From positions 1 through 64,000 of the forward strand of contig NZ_JAJIUJ010000040.1 in assembly GCF_020880415.1 (NCBI RefSeq): 64,000 bases of DNA, read 5' to 3'. This DNA is from Xanthomonas euvesicatoria pv. euvesicatoria (GTDB taxonomy: Bacteria; Pseudomonadota; Gammaproteobacteria; Xanthomonadales; Xanthomonadaceae). The position numbers and the translations under genes are program-made. Positions 35,358 to 43,645 of this stretch are shown one piece after another (the stretch's first letter is position 1; each line of letters begins with the position of its first letter). A model generated the notes under the pieces. It was not told where the DNA came from, did not search any database, and worked only from the letters and a program-made list of their open reading frames with translations.

Positions 35358-37667
35358 GTGAGAGAGCGGGCAGCAGGTCTTCGCGCCTGGAGCATCTTGG
35401 CAGTGCTGGCCGCGCTGGCGGCCGCACTCGGCGCAGGCCTGCAATGGTCGTCGCTGCAAGGCCCCTGGCGCGCCGTCAGCGCGGTGTCGGCAGTACTGGC
35501 GGTGGTCTGCGGGCTGTGCGCCGCACTTGCGGCCCACCGGGCTGCCCAGGCGCAGCATGCGTTGGCACAGCGCCTGGAAGAGGCCGACCTGGCCCGCGAA
35601 CGCTTGCAGCAGGAACTGCGGCGCCACGGCGAACTCGAACAGGAACTGTTGCGCGCCAAGCAGGCCGCCGAGGCCGCCACCCTGGCCAAGGGCGAATTCC
35701 TGGCCACCATGAGTCACGAGATCCGCACCCCGCTCAACGGCATCATTCCGATGCTGGAGCTGATCTCCAGTGGCCAGCTCAGCGTTGACCAGCGCGACAT
35801 GCTGCAGACCGCCACCGGCAGCTCGCTGCAGCTGCTGCGCATCGTCGACGACATCCTCGATTACTCCAAGCTCGAGGCCAACAAGCTCGAACTGGAAATC
35901 ACCACCTTCAACCTACGCGAGCTGCTCGACGGCGTCATCCAGTTGCTGCAGCGCACCGCCGAAGGCCGCCAGCTGCGCCTGAGCCTGGATATCGAACCGT
36001 CGGTACGGCTGCTGGTGCGCGGCGACCCGATCCGCCTGCGCCAGGTGCTGGGCAACCTGATCGGCAACGCCATCAAGTTCACCGAACGCGGCAGCGTCGA
36101 CATCCAGCTGCGCCGCCTGGGCGAAACGCGCGCCCAGCACCTGCTGCGCTTCCAGGTGCGCGACACCGGCATCGGCATCGCCCCGGACCAGCAGGCACGC
36201 CTGTTCCGCTCCTTCGCACAAGCCGATGCCTCCACCACGCGGCTGTACGGCGGCACCGGCCTGGGGCTGGCGATCTGCAAGCGCATCATCGACCTGATGG
36301 GCGGCCGCATCGGGGTGGAATCCGAACCCGGGCGCGGCTCCACCTTCTGGTTCGAAATCCCGCTGCTCAAGGTCATCGGCGACCTCCAGCAGGCCACCGG
36401 CGCCGATGCCGCACGGGTGATGGTGATCAGCTCCGATGCGCGCCTGTCGCAACGCCTCAAGCGCCTGCTCGACAGCTGGGGGGTGTCGCACGTGCTCATG
36501 GAAACCACCCAGGAAGCGCTCGAACGCGTGCGCCGGCACAACGACAGCGAGGGCTTCCGCTGCGTCATCGCCGACCACGACACGTTGCGCTACAGCGCGC
36601 GCGCGGTGCACCGCGCGCTCGCCCGCCCGGAAAACGCCAACAGCGCGCGGCTGATCTGGCTGTACGGCGAAGAACCGGTGCCGGCCGAACTGCAGGATCA
36701 CGCCACCCTGGTGCCGCGCCAGAGCCCGGACGAAACCCTGCGCGCCCTGGTGCTGCCGCCCGAACCCAAGCCCGCCCACGTCACCACGCTGGCCTCGGCG
36801 ATGATCCCCGAGCCATTGCCGCCGCCGATGGCCAATGCGCGCGAGGTGCGCATCCTGCTGGTCGAAGACAACCCGGTGAACCTGCTGGTCGCGCAGAAGC
36901 TGCTGGCCGTGCTTGGCTTCGAGGCCGACACCGCCACCGACGGTGAAGCCGCACTGGCCAGCATGGAATCCACCCGCTACGACATGGTCTTCATGGATTG
37001 CCAGATGCCGGTGCTGGATGGCTATGCCGCCACCCGCCGCTGGCGCGCGATGGAAACCGAGAGCGGCGGCCGCCCGATTCCGATCGTGGCCATGACCGCC
37101 AACGCCATGGCCGGCGATCGCGAACGCTGCCTGGCCGCCGGCATGGACGACTATCTGTCCAAGCCGGTCGCACGCGAACAGCTCGACGCCTGTCTGCAGC
37201 GCTGGCTGCCGCGTCAGGCGCTGCTGCCCGGCCCAAGCAGCGCCGGCCAGGCGACCCACGACCCCGAAAGCGCCAGCGCCGCTGCCCAGGCACGCGCACT
37301 GCCGATCCTGGACAACAACGTCATCGACGAGCTGTACGAAGTGGCCGGCGCGGACACCATCACCATCCTGCAGCTGTTCCTGGAAGACGCACCGCTGATC
37401 ATCGAGCAACTGGAAGCGGCCGCCGCCAACCGCGACAGCATGCAGCTGCGCGACCTCGCCCACACCCTCAAGTCCTCCAGCGCCAACGTCGGTGCGCAGG
37501 CGGTTTCCAACGCGGCCCGGCGCATCGAACTGGCCGCCCGCACCGGCACCATCGAACGCCCCTCGGTCATGGTCGCCCTGGTCATCGCCGAATACGCCCG
37601 CGCCCGCCTGGCGCTGCTAGGCCAGGTCGCCCGCCTGCAAGCCGCCGCCAGCACCACAAATCAGTAG
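35358..37667 (+). CDS. membrane hybrid histidine kinase with receiver and Hpt domains
   Basis: 769 residues from a GTG directly after the preceding TGA. Two N-terminal membrane helices (about 10-28 and 38-58) with almost no periplasmic loop are followed by a coiled coil. Then come HisKA with Ser-His120-Glu-Ile-Arg-Thr-Pro-Leu-Asn-Gly, HATPase_c with Asn-Ala-Ile-Lys-Phe-Thr, Asp-Thr-Gly-Ile-Gly-Ile and Gly-Thr-Gly-Leu-Gly-Leu, a pseudo-receiver (about 350-460), a receiver with Asp547, and Hpt with His702-Thr-Leu-Lys-Ser-Ser-Ser. A full phosphorelay is therefore present. The intact receiver of the upstream degenerate GGDEF-EAL protein is the likely output. The sensed signal is probably in the membrane or cytoplasm. 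Confidence 0.92.
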   Translation: MRERAAGLRAWSILAVLAALAAALGAGLQWSSLQGPWRAVSAVSAVLAVVCGLCAALAAHRAAQAQHALAQRLEEADLARERLQQELRRHGELEQELLRAKQAAEAATLAKGEFLATMSHEIRTPLNGIIPMLELISSGQLSVDQRDMLQTATGSSLQLLRIVDDILDYSKLEANKLELEITTFNLRELLDGVIQLLQRTAEGRQLRLSLDIEPSVRLLVRGDPIRLRQVLGNLIGNAIKFTERGSVDIQLRRLGETRAQHLLRFQVRDTGIGIAPDQQARLFRSFAQADASTTRLYGGTGLGLAICKRIIDLMGGRIGVESEPGRGSTFWFEIPLLKVIGDLQQATGADAARVMVISSDARLSQRLKRLLDSWGVSHVLMETTQEALERVRRHNDSEGFRCVIADHDTLRYSARAVHRALARPENANSARLIWLYGEEPVPAELQDHATLVPRQSPDETLRALVLPPEPKPAHVTTLASAMIPEPLPPPMANAREVRILLVEDNPVNLLVAQKLLAVLGFEADTATDGEAALASMESTRYDMVFMDCQMPVLDGYAATRRWRAMETESGGRPIPIVAMTANAMAGDRERCLAAGMDDYLSKPVAREQLDACLQRWLPRQALLPGPSSAGQATHDPESASAAAQARALPILDNNVIDELYEVAGADTITILQLFLEDAPLIIEQLEAAAANRDSMQLRDLAHTLKSSSANVGAQAVSNAARRIELAARTGTIERPSVMVALVIAEYARARLALLGQVARLQAAASTTNQ

Positions 37668-37852
37668 TCGCATCAGCGCTGCCGAAGCAGCAGCAGACGC
37701 CTGGCGCCGCGACCTGCATCGAACTGCTGAGGGATGCCATCTCGGCCGCGAACACGCTCGGGCACAGCCGCCCTGACCACGAACGTTATTCGGCCATTGC
37801 CCTGACAGCGCGGTGAGCGGCCCAGGATCCTGGTCCCGGAAGGACACCAGAG

Positions 37853-37874
37853 CCCCTCTCCTGCGGGAGAGGGG
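37853..37874. repeat. REP-like hairpin CCCCTCTCC-4-GGAGAGGGG
   Basis: A perfect 9-bp inverted repeat with a TGCG loop is followed by a G-rich stretch (to about 37900). This is a common intergenic element of Xanthomonas. It lies in the 366-bp gap between the kinase gene and bfr, which run towards each other. Nothing else is seen in that gap, which becomes A-rich near 38000. Confidence 0.75.
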
Positions 37875-38033
37875 TTGGGGCGAGGGGACGGGGGCGAAGC
37901 TACGCACGCTCATCCGGCAACCGATTTGTGAAGGAAAATCATCAGCGACCCATCGCTGAAACACCGACCGGCAGAACTACAGCGCACTCGTAAATTCAAG
38001 ACCAAAACAAGACAACCTCGACCAAATGCGCGT

Positions 38034-38504
38034 TCAGTCGTCCAGCTTGGTCAGCAGGTAATTGGGCTCGCCGATGCGCGCCACCAGGTCCAGCTGGGTT
38101 TCCAGCCAGTCGATGTGCTCTTCTTCGGACTCCAGGATGTCCACCAGCAACTGGCGGCTCACGTAGTCCTTGACGGTCTCCGCATACGCCACCGCCTCGC
38201 GCAGCACGACAACCGCCTCGCGCTCCAGGGTCAGATCGCAGCGGAACATCTCGGTCGGGTTCTCGCCGATGCGCAGCTTGCCCAAGGCCTGGAAATTGGG
38301 CAGTCCTTCGAGAAACAGAATGCGGTCGGACAGCTTGTCCGCATGCTTCATTTCGTCGATGGATTCCTTGTACTCATGCTCGGCCAGTTCTTTCAGGCCC
38401 CAGTTCTTCAGCATCTTGGCGTGCAGGAAGTACTGGTTGATCGCAGTGAGTTCGTTGTAGAGCACCTTGTTGAGGTACTCGATGACCTTGGTATCGCCCT
38501 TCAT
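38034..38504 (-). CDS. bfr: bacterioferritin
   Basis: 156 residues, full length. Bacterioferritin forms a 24-subunit shell that oxidises and stores iron. The haem ligand Met52 is in place, as are ferroxidase ligands Glu18, Glu51 and His54, with Glu94, Glu127 and His130 expected in the matching later helices. bfd, its electron-donating ferredoxin, is 314 bp upstream on the same strand. Confidence 0.96.
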   Translation of the reverse strand: MKGDTKVIEYLNKVLYNELTAINQYFLHAKMLKNWGLKELAEHEYKESIDEMKHADKLSDRILFLEGLPNFQALGKLRIGENPTEMFRCDLTLEREAVVVLREAVAYAETVKDYVSRQLLVDILESEEEHIDWLETQLDLVARIGEPNYLLTKLDD

Positions 38505-38818
38505 GCGATGTCTCCGAGACAGTGAGCCGGCCGCACTCTAGCGCGTTGGCGCGGCACATGAAGGAACGCGAATCGTGATCAGTTGCGGGACGCGTCGCGC
38601 GTCGCGGGCAGCTACCAGCTGCAATCGCGGATCAGGCGTGGAACCGGCCGCAGTCTTGTGCCGGCTATCAACGGGCGACCACTTCACCGCAGGTAGCGCC
38701 AGCGAGGCAGGAATGGAACTGGCATTCGCGGCGCGGGCCGGCAGATGCATCTGGCATCAGGTACCGCGCGGGAATCCCGGAACAGCCATTGCCGGGACAT
38801 CGGCTCCGAGCGCCTGCC
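38505..38818. other. 314-bp spacer between bfd and bfr
   Basis: No gene is seen. A CCCGG-10-CCGGG inverted repeat near 38776-38795 lies just past the bfd stop and may be a weak terminator. The part next to bfr must hold its promoter. GTTGCGGGACGCGTCGCGCG-type G+C-rich words fill the middle. Confidence 0.5.
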
Positions 38819-39028
38819 TCAGGCAGCGCTAGCCAGCCCCAGGAGCGGCAACGGCAATGCGCGGGTGGCATGTGCCTGGTTCAACAGATCGCCCGCCATC
38901 TCCAGGCATGAGCCGCAATTGGAGCCACAGCCCGTACGCATGGTCAGTTCGGCAAGGCTGGCGCAGCCATTCTCGGCCGCTTCGCGGATCTGGTGGTCGG
39001 TGACCCCATTACAGATGCAGACGTACAC
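38819..39028 (-). CDS. bfd: bacterioferritin-associated ferredoxin Bfd
   Basis: 69 residues from a GTG start. Bfd is a [2Fe-2S] ferredoxin that reduces the ferric core of Bfr and so releases stored iron. The four cluster Cys are visible as Val-Cys-Ile-Cys-Asn-Gly and Gly-Ser-Asn-Cys-Gly-Ser-Cys. I choose GTG at 39028 because it yields the conserved Met-Tyr-Val-Cys-Ile-Cys start. The upstream alternative is a TTG at 39082 that lies before the predicted -10 box. The C-terminus beyond the second Cys pair is Ala/Leu-rich. Confidence 0.87.
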   Translation of the reverse strand: MYVCICNGVTDHQIREAAENGCASLAELTMRTGCGSNCGSCLEMAGDLLNQAHATRALPLPLLGLASAA

Positions 39029-39070
39029 AGTATCGGTCGGGTGTTGGCGATCCGGAAAGGACCGGCGCTG

Positions 39071-39124
39071 ATTGCACCGCAAACGAGAATAGGTGTCAAT
39101 TCCATCCGTTAATCATTATTAATC
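39071..39124 (-). promoter_or_regulatory. predicted bfd promoter with Fur-box-like upstream sequence
   Basis: On the bfd strand a perfect TTGACA (39099-39094) is followed after 17 bases by TGCAAT (39076-39071), placing the start of transcription about 36 bases before the GTG. Just upstream, AATAATGATTAA (39123-39112) resembles half of the Fur consensus GATAATGATAATCATTATC. It overlaps the rppH stop codon. The promoter is well supported; the Fur site is weak. Confidence 0.55.
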
Positions 39125-39726
39125 CGCATCGCGCGAGCCCCGCTGCGCTTGCGTGGCCGCTTGCGTGGGCTGTCGTGCCCCGCCGCGCTGCTGCCCGGCA
39201 GCCACGCCTCCAGCGCACGTTGGGGCATCGCACCGACTGCCGCCGGGCCGGCTAGGCTTTGCGCAAGCGGCGCCAGATGACGCAGCGCGCGCGCATAGAC
39301 GCCACGCTTGAACATCACCACGTGCTCGACCGGATACCAGAAATCCACCCAGCGCCAGTGGTCGAACTCCGGGGTGTCGGTATGGTCGAGCTTGAGATGG
39401 GATTCGTCGCCGGTGAACTGCAGCAGGAACCAGACCTGCTTCTGCCCGATACACACCTGCCGCTCATTGCGGCGCACGGCCCTGCTGGGCAGCCGATAGC
39501 GTAGCCAGCCAGGCGTGGCGCCGAGCAATTCCACATGCTCGGGCAACAACCCGGTTTCTTCGCGCAACTCGCGGTACATGGCTTCAACGGGTGTCTCATC
39601 GGTGTTCATGCCACCCTGCGGGAACTGCCAGCCGTCCCTGCGCACGCGTCGTGCCCAGAACACCTGACCGTCCTGCCGCATCAGCACAATGCCGACGTTT
39701 GGCCGGAAACCGTCCGGATCGATCAC
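39109..39726 (-). CDS. rppH: RNA pyrophosphohydrolase RppH
   Basis: 205 residues from a GTG start. RppH converts 5'-triphosphate RNA ends to monophosphates and so starts RNase E-dependent decay. The Nudix box is intact at 38-60 (Gly-x5-Glu-x7-Arg-Glu-x2-Glu-Glu-x-Gly). The N-terminus [12 protein letters not shown] is strongly conserved. The C-terminal extension is Arg/Lys-rich (Pro-Arg-Lys-Arg-Pro-Arg-Lys-Arg) and may contact RNA. Its stop codon overlaps the candidate Fur site of bfd. Confidence 0.95.
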
Positions 39727-39844
39727 GATGCGGACTCCTGAAAATCTACTGCCACCGACTCTGCCACGGCGACGCCCGGCTCACAAGCTGAAAACGAAAT
39801 GCTTGACAACAGCACGACGCATCGTGAGAATTGCCGCCTCCCTA

Positions 39845-39921
39845 GGCTATGTAGCTCAGCCGGTTAGAGCACAGCACTCATAATGCTGGGGTCGGTGGTT
39901 CGAGTCCACCCATAGCCACCA
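39845..39921 (+). tRNA. tRNA-Met(CAT), elongator
   Basis: 77 bases including encoded CCA. The acceptor GGCTATG pairs with CATAGCC, the anticodon stem CAGCA/TGCTG holds loop CTCATAA with anticodon CAT, and the T loop is GTTCGAG. The sequence matches elongator tRNA-Met rather than initiator (first pair G-C, no C-A mismatch) or tRNA-Ile2. Confidence 0.96.
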
Positions 39922-39973
39922 AGGTGTTCACGCCGTCACCGGCATGCAATAATCTTGGGCCAACACGTTTTAT

Positions 39974-40048
39974 TGCCCCGTCGCCAAGCGGTAAGGCACC
40001 TGACTCTGACTCAGGCATTCGGTGGTTCGAATCCATCCGGGGCAGCCA
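39974..40048 (+). tRNA. tRNA-Gln(CTG)
   Basis: 75 bases including encoded CCA. The acceptor TGCCCCG pairs with CGGGGCA and leaves discriminator G. The anticodon stem CCTGA/TCAGG holds loop CTCTGAC with anticodon CTG. It lies 52 bp after tRNA-Met and probably shares its transcript. Confidence 0.95.
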
Positions 40049-40050
40049 AA

Positions 40051-40086
40051 CACAAAAGGTCCGATCGAAAGATCGGGCCTTTTGTG
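40051..40086 (+). terminator. terminator of the tRNA-Met/tRNA-Gln transcript
   Basis: A 16-bp stem (40051-40066 with 40071-40086), with one G-U pair and a GAAA tetraloop, ends in TTTTGTG directly after the tRNA-Gln CCA. This is a classic intrinsic terminator. Confidence 0.93.
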
Positions 40087-40202
40087 TTGCCCGGCGTCCG
40101 GCGGCAACGCATGGCGCATCTGCGTTCATGCATATCGCATTCGGCCTCCAGGACGATCCTGGCCACGCGCTCGTACAGGGCACATACCAGGACCCAAAAC
40201 GA

Positions 40203-40228
40203 CAAAAGCCCGGCGTGGCCGGGCTCTT
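40203..40228 (-). terminator. terminator of rplM-rpsI
   Basis: An 8-bp stem AGCCCGGC/GCCGGGCT with a 3-base loop (40207-40225) is followed on the minus strand by TTTTGTC. It lies about 45 bp beyond the rpsI stop. Confidence 0.88.
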
Positions 40229-40272
40229 GAAGCAGGCATCCCGGCGAACCGGGATGCACCAAACACAATGGA

Positions 40273-40665
40273 TCAGCGCTTGGAGAACTGGGTGGCGCGA
40301 CGGGCCTTGTGCAGACCGACCTTTTTACGCTCGACTTCGCGAGCGTCACGGGTCATGAAGCCAGCCTTGCGCAGCTCGGACTTCAGGGTTTCGTCGTACT
40401 CGACCAGCGCACGGGCGATGCCCAGACGGATCGCACCGGCCTGGCCGGTGGTGCCGCCGCCGGAGGCAGTGACCATGATGTCGAAGCTTTCGGTGTTCTT
40501 GGTCAGTTCCAGCGGCTGGCGCACGATCATGCGCGCAGTCTCACGACCAAAGAATTCGTCCAGCGGACGATCGTTGACGGTGATGTTGCCGGTGCCCTTG
40601 CGCAGGAACACGCGAGCGGTGGAGGACTTGCGGCGGCCAGTGCCGTAGTTTTGCGTGATAGCCAT
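40273..40665 (-). CDS. rpsI: 30S ribosomal protein S9
   Basis: 130 residues, full length. S9 contacts the P-site tRNA through its C-terminal tail, which here ends Gln-Phe-Ser-Lys-Arg, the conserved Ser-Lys-Arg end. The N-terminal [12 protein letters not shown] motif is also typical. It begins 2 bp after rplM, the universal L13-S9 pair. Confidence 0.98.
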   Translation of the reverse strand: MAITQNYGTGRRKSSTARVFLRKGTGNITVNDRPLDEFFGRETARMIVRQPLELTKNTESFDIMVTASGGGTTGQAGAIRLGIARALVEYDETLKSELRKAGFMTRDAREVERKKVGLHKARRATQFSKR

Positions 40666-40667
40666 GA

Positions 40668-41096
40668 TTAGATATCCAGAACTTGCGGCTGCTGGGCGGC
40701 GTGCGGATGCTCGGCACCCGAATAGACCTTGAGCTTGCGGTACATGGTGCGACCCAGTGGGCCCTTCGGCAGCATGCCCTTGACGGCGATTTCGATCACG
40801 CGCTCCGGGTGGCGCTGCAGCGCCTGCTCCAGGCTCTCGGTCTTCAAGTTACCGATGTAGCCGGTGAAGCGGTGATACTTCTTGTCTTTCAGCTTGTTGC
40901 CCGTGACGACGATCTTCTCGGCGTTGATCACCACCAGGTAATCGCCAGTATCGACGTGAGGGGTATAAACCGGCTTGTGCTTGCCGCGCAGGCGGCGGGC
41001 CAGTTCGGTGGACAGACGGCCGAGCGTCTTGCCGGCGGCGTCAACGAGATACCAGTCGCGCTGGACGGTCTCGGACTTGGCGGTGAACGTAGTCAT
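40668..41096 (-). CDS. rplM: 50S ribosomal protein L13
   Basis: 142 residues. L13 is an early-assembly protein of the large subunit. Arg-Asp-Trp-Tyr-Leu-Val-Asp-Ala, Leu-Gly-Arg-Leu, and Met-Leu-Pro-Lys-Gly-Pro-Leu-Gly-Arg are conserved. The frame opens further upstream, but the ATG giving Met-Thr-Thr-Phe is the standard start in this family. It is followed by rpsI and a terminator, and is divergent from coq7. Confidence 0.98.
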
Positions 41097-41278
41097 GAGA
41101 AAACTCTTGAGTGGTCGGGCGGATTGCAGCGGCCGATGACCACTGGAACTTTGCCACGCGTTGTGAAGGCGAAACAGAAGAGCCGGGATTGTACGGGACG
41201 TTCGGCGGCTGCGCAAGTTGCAGCAACAACTGCGCCATGGCGGTTGGCAGCACGGCGGAGCGGGGCCAGAATCGCCGT

Positions 41279-41932
41279 ATGACCCAGATCTCCCCCACCC
41301 GCCTGCATAGCCCGCTCGACCGGCTGCTGGTCGAAGCCCAGCGCGCGCTGGACACCGTCTTCGGCAATCCGCCGGCCGAGCGTCCCAATCCCGCCGCCGA
41401 CACGCCCGACGTCGTCCTGGACCCGGAGCAGCGTCGTCATGCGGCCGGCCTGATGCGCATCAACCATGTTGGCGAGGTGTGCGCGCAAGGCCTGTATTTC
41501 GGCCAGGCCGCCGTCGCCCGCGACGCACACACCCAGCACCACCTGCTGGAAGCTGCCCAGGAAGAAACGGATCACCTGGCCTGGTGCGCCGACCGCCTGC
41601 ACGAGCTGGACAGCCGCCCCAGCCTGTTCAACCCCGTGTGGTACGCCGGCAGCTACGCGCTCGGCGCGCTGGCCGGGCTGCGCGGCGACGACTGGAGCCT
41701 GGGATTCGTGGTCGAGACCGAACGCCAGGTCGAAGCGCACCTGGACGAGCATCTGGAAACCCTGCCCCAGAACGACCAACGCAGCCGCGCCATCCTGCGC
41801 GTGATGAAGATCGACGAGGCCCGCCATGCCGACCAGGCCGAGCAGGCTGGCGCCCGCCCGCTCCCGGCTCCGATCCCAAGCGCGATGGCCCTGGCCTCCA
41901 AGCTGATGAAGACGGTTGCTTACCGCCTCTAG
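41279..41932 (+). CDS. coq7: demethoxyubiquinone hydroxylase Coq7
   Basis: 217 residues. Coq7 is a di-iron oxygenase that adds the C6 hydroxyl in ubiquinone synthesis at the inner membrane. The iron ligands are visible as Asn-His-Val-Gly-Glu66-Val, Glu96-Glu-Thr-Asp-His99, a helix with Glu-His-Leu-Asp-Glu-His-Leu-Glu, and C-terminal Asp-Glu-Ala-Arg-His-Ala. A hydrophobic hairpin in the middle (about 123-137) suits membrane binding. Confidence 0.95.
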   Translation: MTQISPTRLHSPLDRLLVEAQRALDTVFGNPPAERPNPAADTPDVVLDPEQRRHAAGLMRINHVGEVCAQGLYFGQAAVARDAHTQHHLLEAAQEETDHLAWCADRLHELDSRPSLFNPVWYAGSYALGALAGLRGDDWSLGFVVETERQVEAHLDEHLETLPQNDQRSRAILRVMKIDEARHADQAEQAGARPLPAPIPSAMALASKLMKTVAYRL

Positions 41933-42046
41933 TTGGGAATTGGAAATTGGGAATCGGGGACTGGGGACTGACGACCAGAATCTAGCCCGTACCCGAGTAC
42001 ACCCGACACGGCGATCAACCGCTGGCCGGCACACCACTGAAGCACA

Positions 42047-42228
42047 GCCCCCCCTTGTTGAGGGGGGGCGCGCCTAAGGCGTGGGGATAGGCAGCCTCTG
42101 AGTCGGGGTCCCAAGGTTTGCGCCGCAAACCTGGGGCTGTGCCCGCATTGCGCGTGCAGCTACGGCCGAATGCGCGGGGATAGGCAGCCTCCAGTCGGAG
42201 CCCAGCGTTTGCGCAGCAAACGCTGGAG
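42047..42228. repeat. cluster of intergenic Xanthomonas repeats between coq7 and sugE
   Basis: A C7/G7 hairpin (42047-42069) is followed by two related units of about 53 bp (42083-42135 and 42176-42228). Each unit starts GGGGATAGGCAGCCTC and carries a hairpin: AGGTTTGCG/CGCAAACCT in the first, AGCGTTTGC/GCAAACGCT in the second. A degenerate GGGAATC run lies at 41936-41970. Together they fill the 302-bp space between the two convergent genes. Confidence 0.8.
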
Positions 42229-42234
42229 GACTGA

Positions 42235-42549
42235 CTACCCGACCAGCTTCAGCCCGATCACGCCGGCCACGATCAGACCGATGCATGCCAATCGCGACCA
42301 CGAGGCGCTATCGCCAAATAGCGCGATACCGGCAATGGTCACGCCCAGAGCGCCGATGCCGGTCCAGATCGCATAGCCGGTGCCGACCGGAATGGTCTTC
42401 AGCGCCTGCGTCAGAAACCACAGGCTGATGCCGGCAAGGCCGATTGTCAGCACGGTCGGCCACAGGCGAGTGAACCCGTCGCTGTATTTCAGTCCCATGG
42501 CAAAGCCGATCTCGAACAGGCCGGCCAGCAACAGATAGATCCAGGGCAT
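42235..42549 (-). CDS. sugE: guanidinium exporter SugE/Gdx (SMR family)
   Basis: 104 residues, four helices. Gdx-type small multidrug-resistance proteins are dual-topology dimers that export guanidinium in exchange for protons. The essential Glu13 is present in Leu-Leu-Ala-Gly-Leu-Phe-Glu13-Ile-Gly-Phe. The Gly-Leu-Lys-Tyr-Ser-Asp-Gly-Phe-Thr loop after helix 1 favours Gdx over EmrE. The leader carries a guanidine-II riboswitch and terminator, which confirms the substrate. Confidence 0.93.
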   Translation of the reverse strand: MPWIYLLLAGLFEIGFAMGLKYSDGFTRLWPTVLTIGLAGISLWFLTQALKTIPVGTGYAIWTGIGALGVTIAGIALFGDSASWSRLACIGLIVAGVIGLKLVG

Positions 42550-42577
42550 TGCAGTACTCCTCACAGAAAAAACGGAC

Positions 42578-42614
42578 AAAAAAAAAGCGACCCAGTGTCT
42601 GCACACTGGGCCGC
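42578..42614 (-). terminator. leader terminator of sugE overlapping the riboswitch
   Basis: On the minus strand the stem CCCAGTGT/ACACTGGG (42610-42603 with 42598-42591) can extend by three further pairs (42612-42614 with 42589-42587), and a run of nine T (42586-42578) follows. It lies between the riboswitch and the sugE ATG. The extended stem uses bases 42610-42614, which also form one arm of riboswitch hairpin P2, so the two structures should exclude each other. Confidence 0.85.
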
Positions 42615-42660
42615 CGTCGGCTGTGGAACGCGAGGTCGTCGCGTGGCGGGCCGTCCCGCC
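42610..42660 (-). promoter_or_regulatory. guanidine-II (mini-ykkC) riboswitch of sugE
   Basis: On the sugE strand there are two hairpins with ACGG loops: GGCGGG-ACGG-CCCGCC (P1, 42660-42645) and GCCG-ACGG-CGGC (P2, 42621-42610), 23 bases apart. Paired ACGR-loop hairpins define the guanidine-II riboswitch, which is known upstream of sugE in proteobacteria. P2 competes with the downstream terminator stem, so guanidine binding would stabilise P2, weaken the terminator and turn sugE on. Confidence 0.9.
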
Positions 42661-42713
42661 TTGTGGCGTTTGCGCGCTTGCGAGCAAGCACGCGCGACAG
42701 GATGCGCCTGCGC

Positions 42714-43508
42714 TTATTCGCTCAGGTTGCGTCCGTGAAACAGTTCTTCGATTTCGCGCTTGAGCAGCGTTTCGATCTTCATGCGCTCCTTGAACGACAG
42801 GTTCTTGGCGCGCTCTTCGAACAGGTACTGATCCAGGTCGAAGTCCTTCAGGTGCATCTTCGTGTGGAAGATATTTTCCTGGTAGACGTTGACGTCGAAC
42901 ATCTCGTAGCGCGACTTCACGTTCTTGGCGAGAAATTGCTGGATCGAGTTGATCTTGTGATCGATGTAATGCTTCCTGCCCTTCACATCGCGCGTGAAGC
43001 CACGCACGCGGTAATCCATGATCACGATGTCCGATTCCAGACTCTCGATCAGGTAGTTGAGCGCCTTCAACGGCGAAATCACGCCGCAGGTCGCGACGTC
43101 GATGTCGGCGCGGAATGTGGCGATGCCTTCCTGCGGGTGCGTTTCCGGATATGTATGGACAGTGATATGACTCTTATCCATATGAGCAACCACGGCATCG
43201 GAGATCAACTCCTTGCCGGCCTGCTTCTTGTCGATCACCGGTTCTTCGGAGATCAGGATCGTCACCGATGCGCCCTGCGGATCGTAGTCCTGACGTGCGA
43301 TATTGAGGATGTTGGCGCCAATGATCTCGGCCACATCGGTCAGGATCTGCGTCAGACGATCGGCGTCGTATTGCTCATCGATATACTCGATGTAGCGCTG
43401 ACGCTCCTCTTCGGTACGCGCATAACAGACGTCGTAGATGTTGAAGCTCAACGCCTTGGTGAGGTTGTTGAACCCCTGTAGCCTCAGACGAGGCAACGGC
43501 TTGACCAC
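42714..43508 (-). CDS. speD: S-adenosylmethionine decarboxylase proenzyme SpeD
   Basis: 264 residues, the same length as E. coli SpeD. The enzyme makes decarboxylated SAM, the aminopropyl donor for spermidine. It is a self-cleaving pyruvoyl enzyme: the cleavage site Lys112-Ser113 lies in [12 protein letters not shown]. The Phe-Arg-Ala-Asp-Ile, Thr-Cys-Gly-Val-Ile-Ser-Pro-Leu and [10 protein letters not shown] motifs are also as in E. coli. The start is a GTG. It is divergent from clp, and sugE lies downstream behind its own riboswitch. Confidence 0.95.
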   Translation of the reverse strand: MVKPLPRLRLQGFNNLTKALSFNIYDVCYARTEEERQRYIEYIDEQYDADRLTQILTDVAEIIGANILNIARQDYDPQGASVTILISEEPVIDKKQAGKELISDAVVAHMDKSHITVHTYPETHPQEGIATFRADIDVATCGVISPLKALNYLIESLESDIVIMDYRVRGFTRDVKGRKHYIDHKINSIQQFLAKNVKSRYEMFDVNVYQENIFHTKMHLKDFDLDQYLFEERAKNLSFKERMKIETLLKREIEELFHGRNLSE

Positions 43509-43645
43509 GTCGGTCTGTCCTTATGGAAAGCGGGAAAGGAGTCAATTATGAGCCAAAGATCCCAGCAACGAAATGCCGATGTTAAGAGTGGTTTACCTTG
43601 CATGACTCATGCCGTTAAGCTTCAGGAATCACACGCGGAACTACC

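Noticed and set aside
39080-39082. TTG start for bfd at 39082
   Set aside because: It lies upstream of the predicted -10 box, and the extra 18 residues are not part of Bfd proteins.
39845-39921. Initiator tRNA-fMet or tRNA-Ile2
   Set aside because: The first acceptor pair is G-C rather than the unpaired C-A of initiators, and the body matches elongator tRNA-Met.
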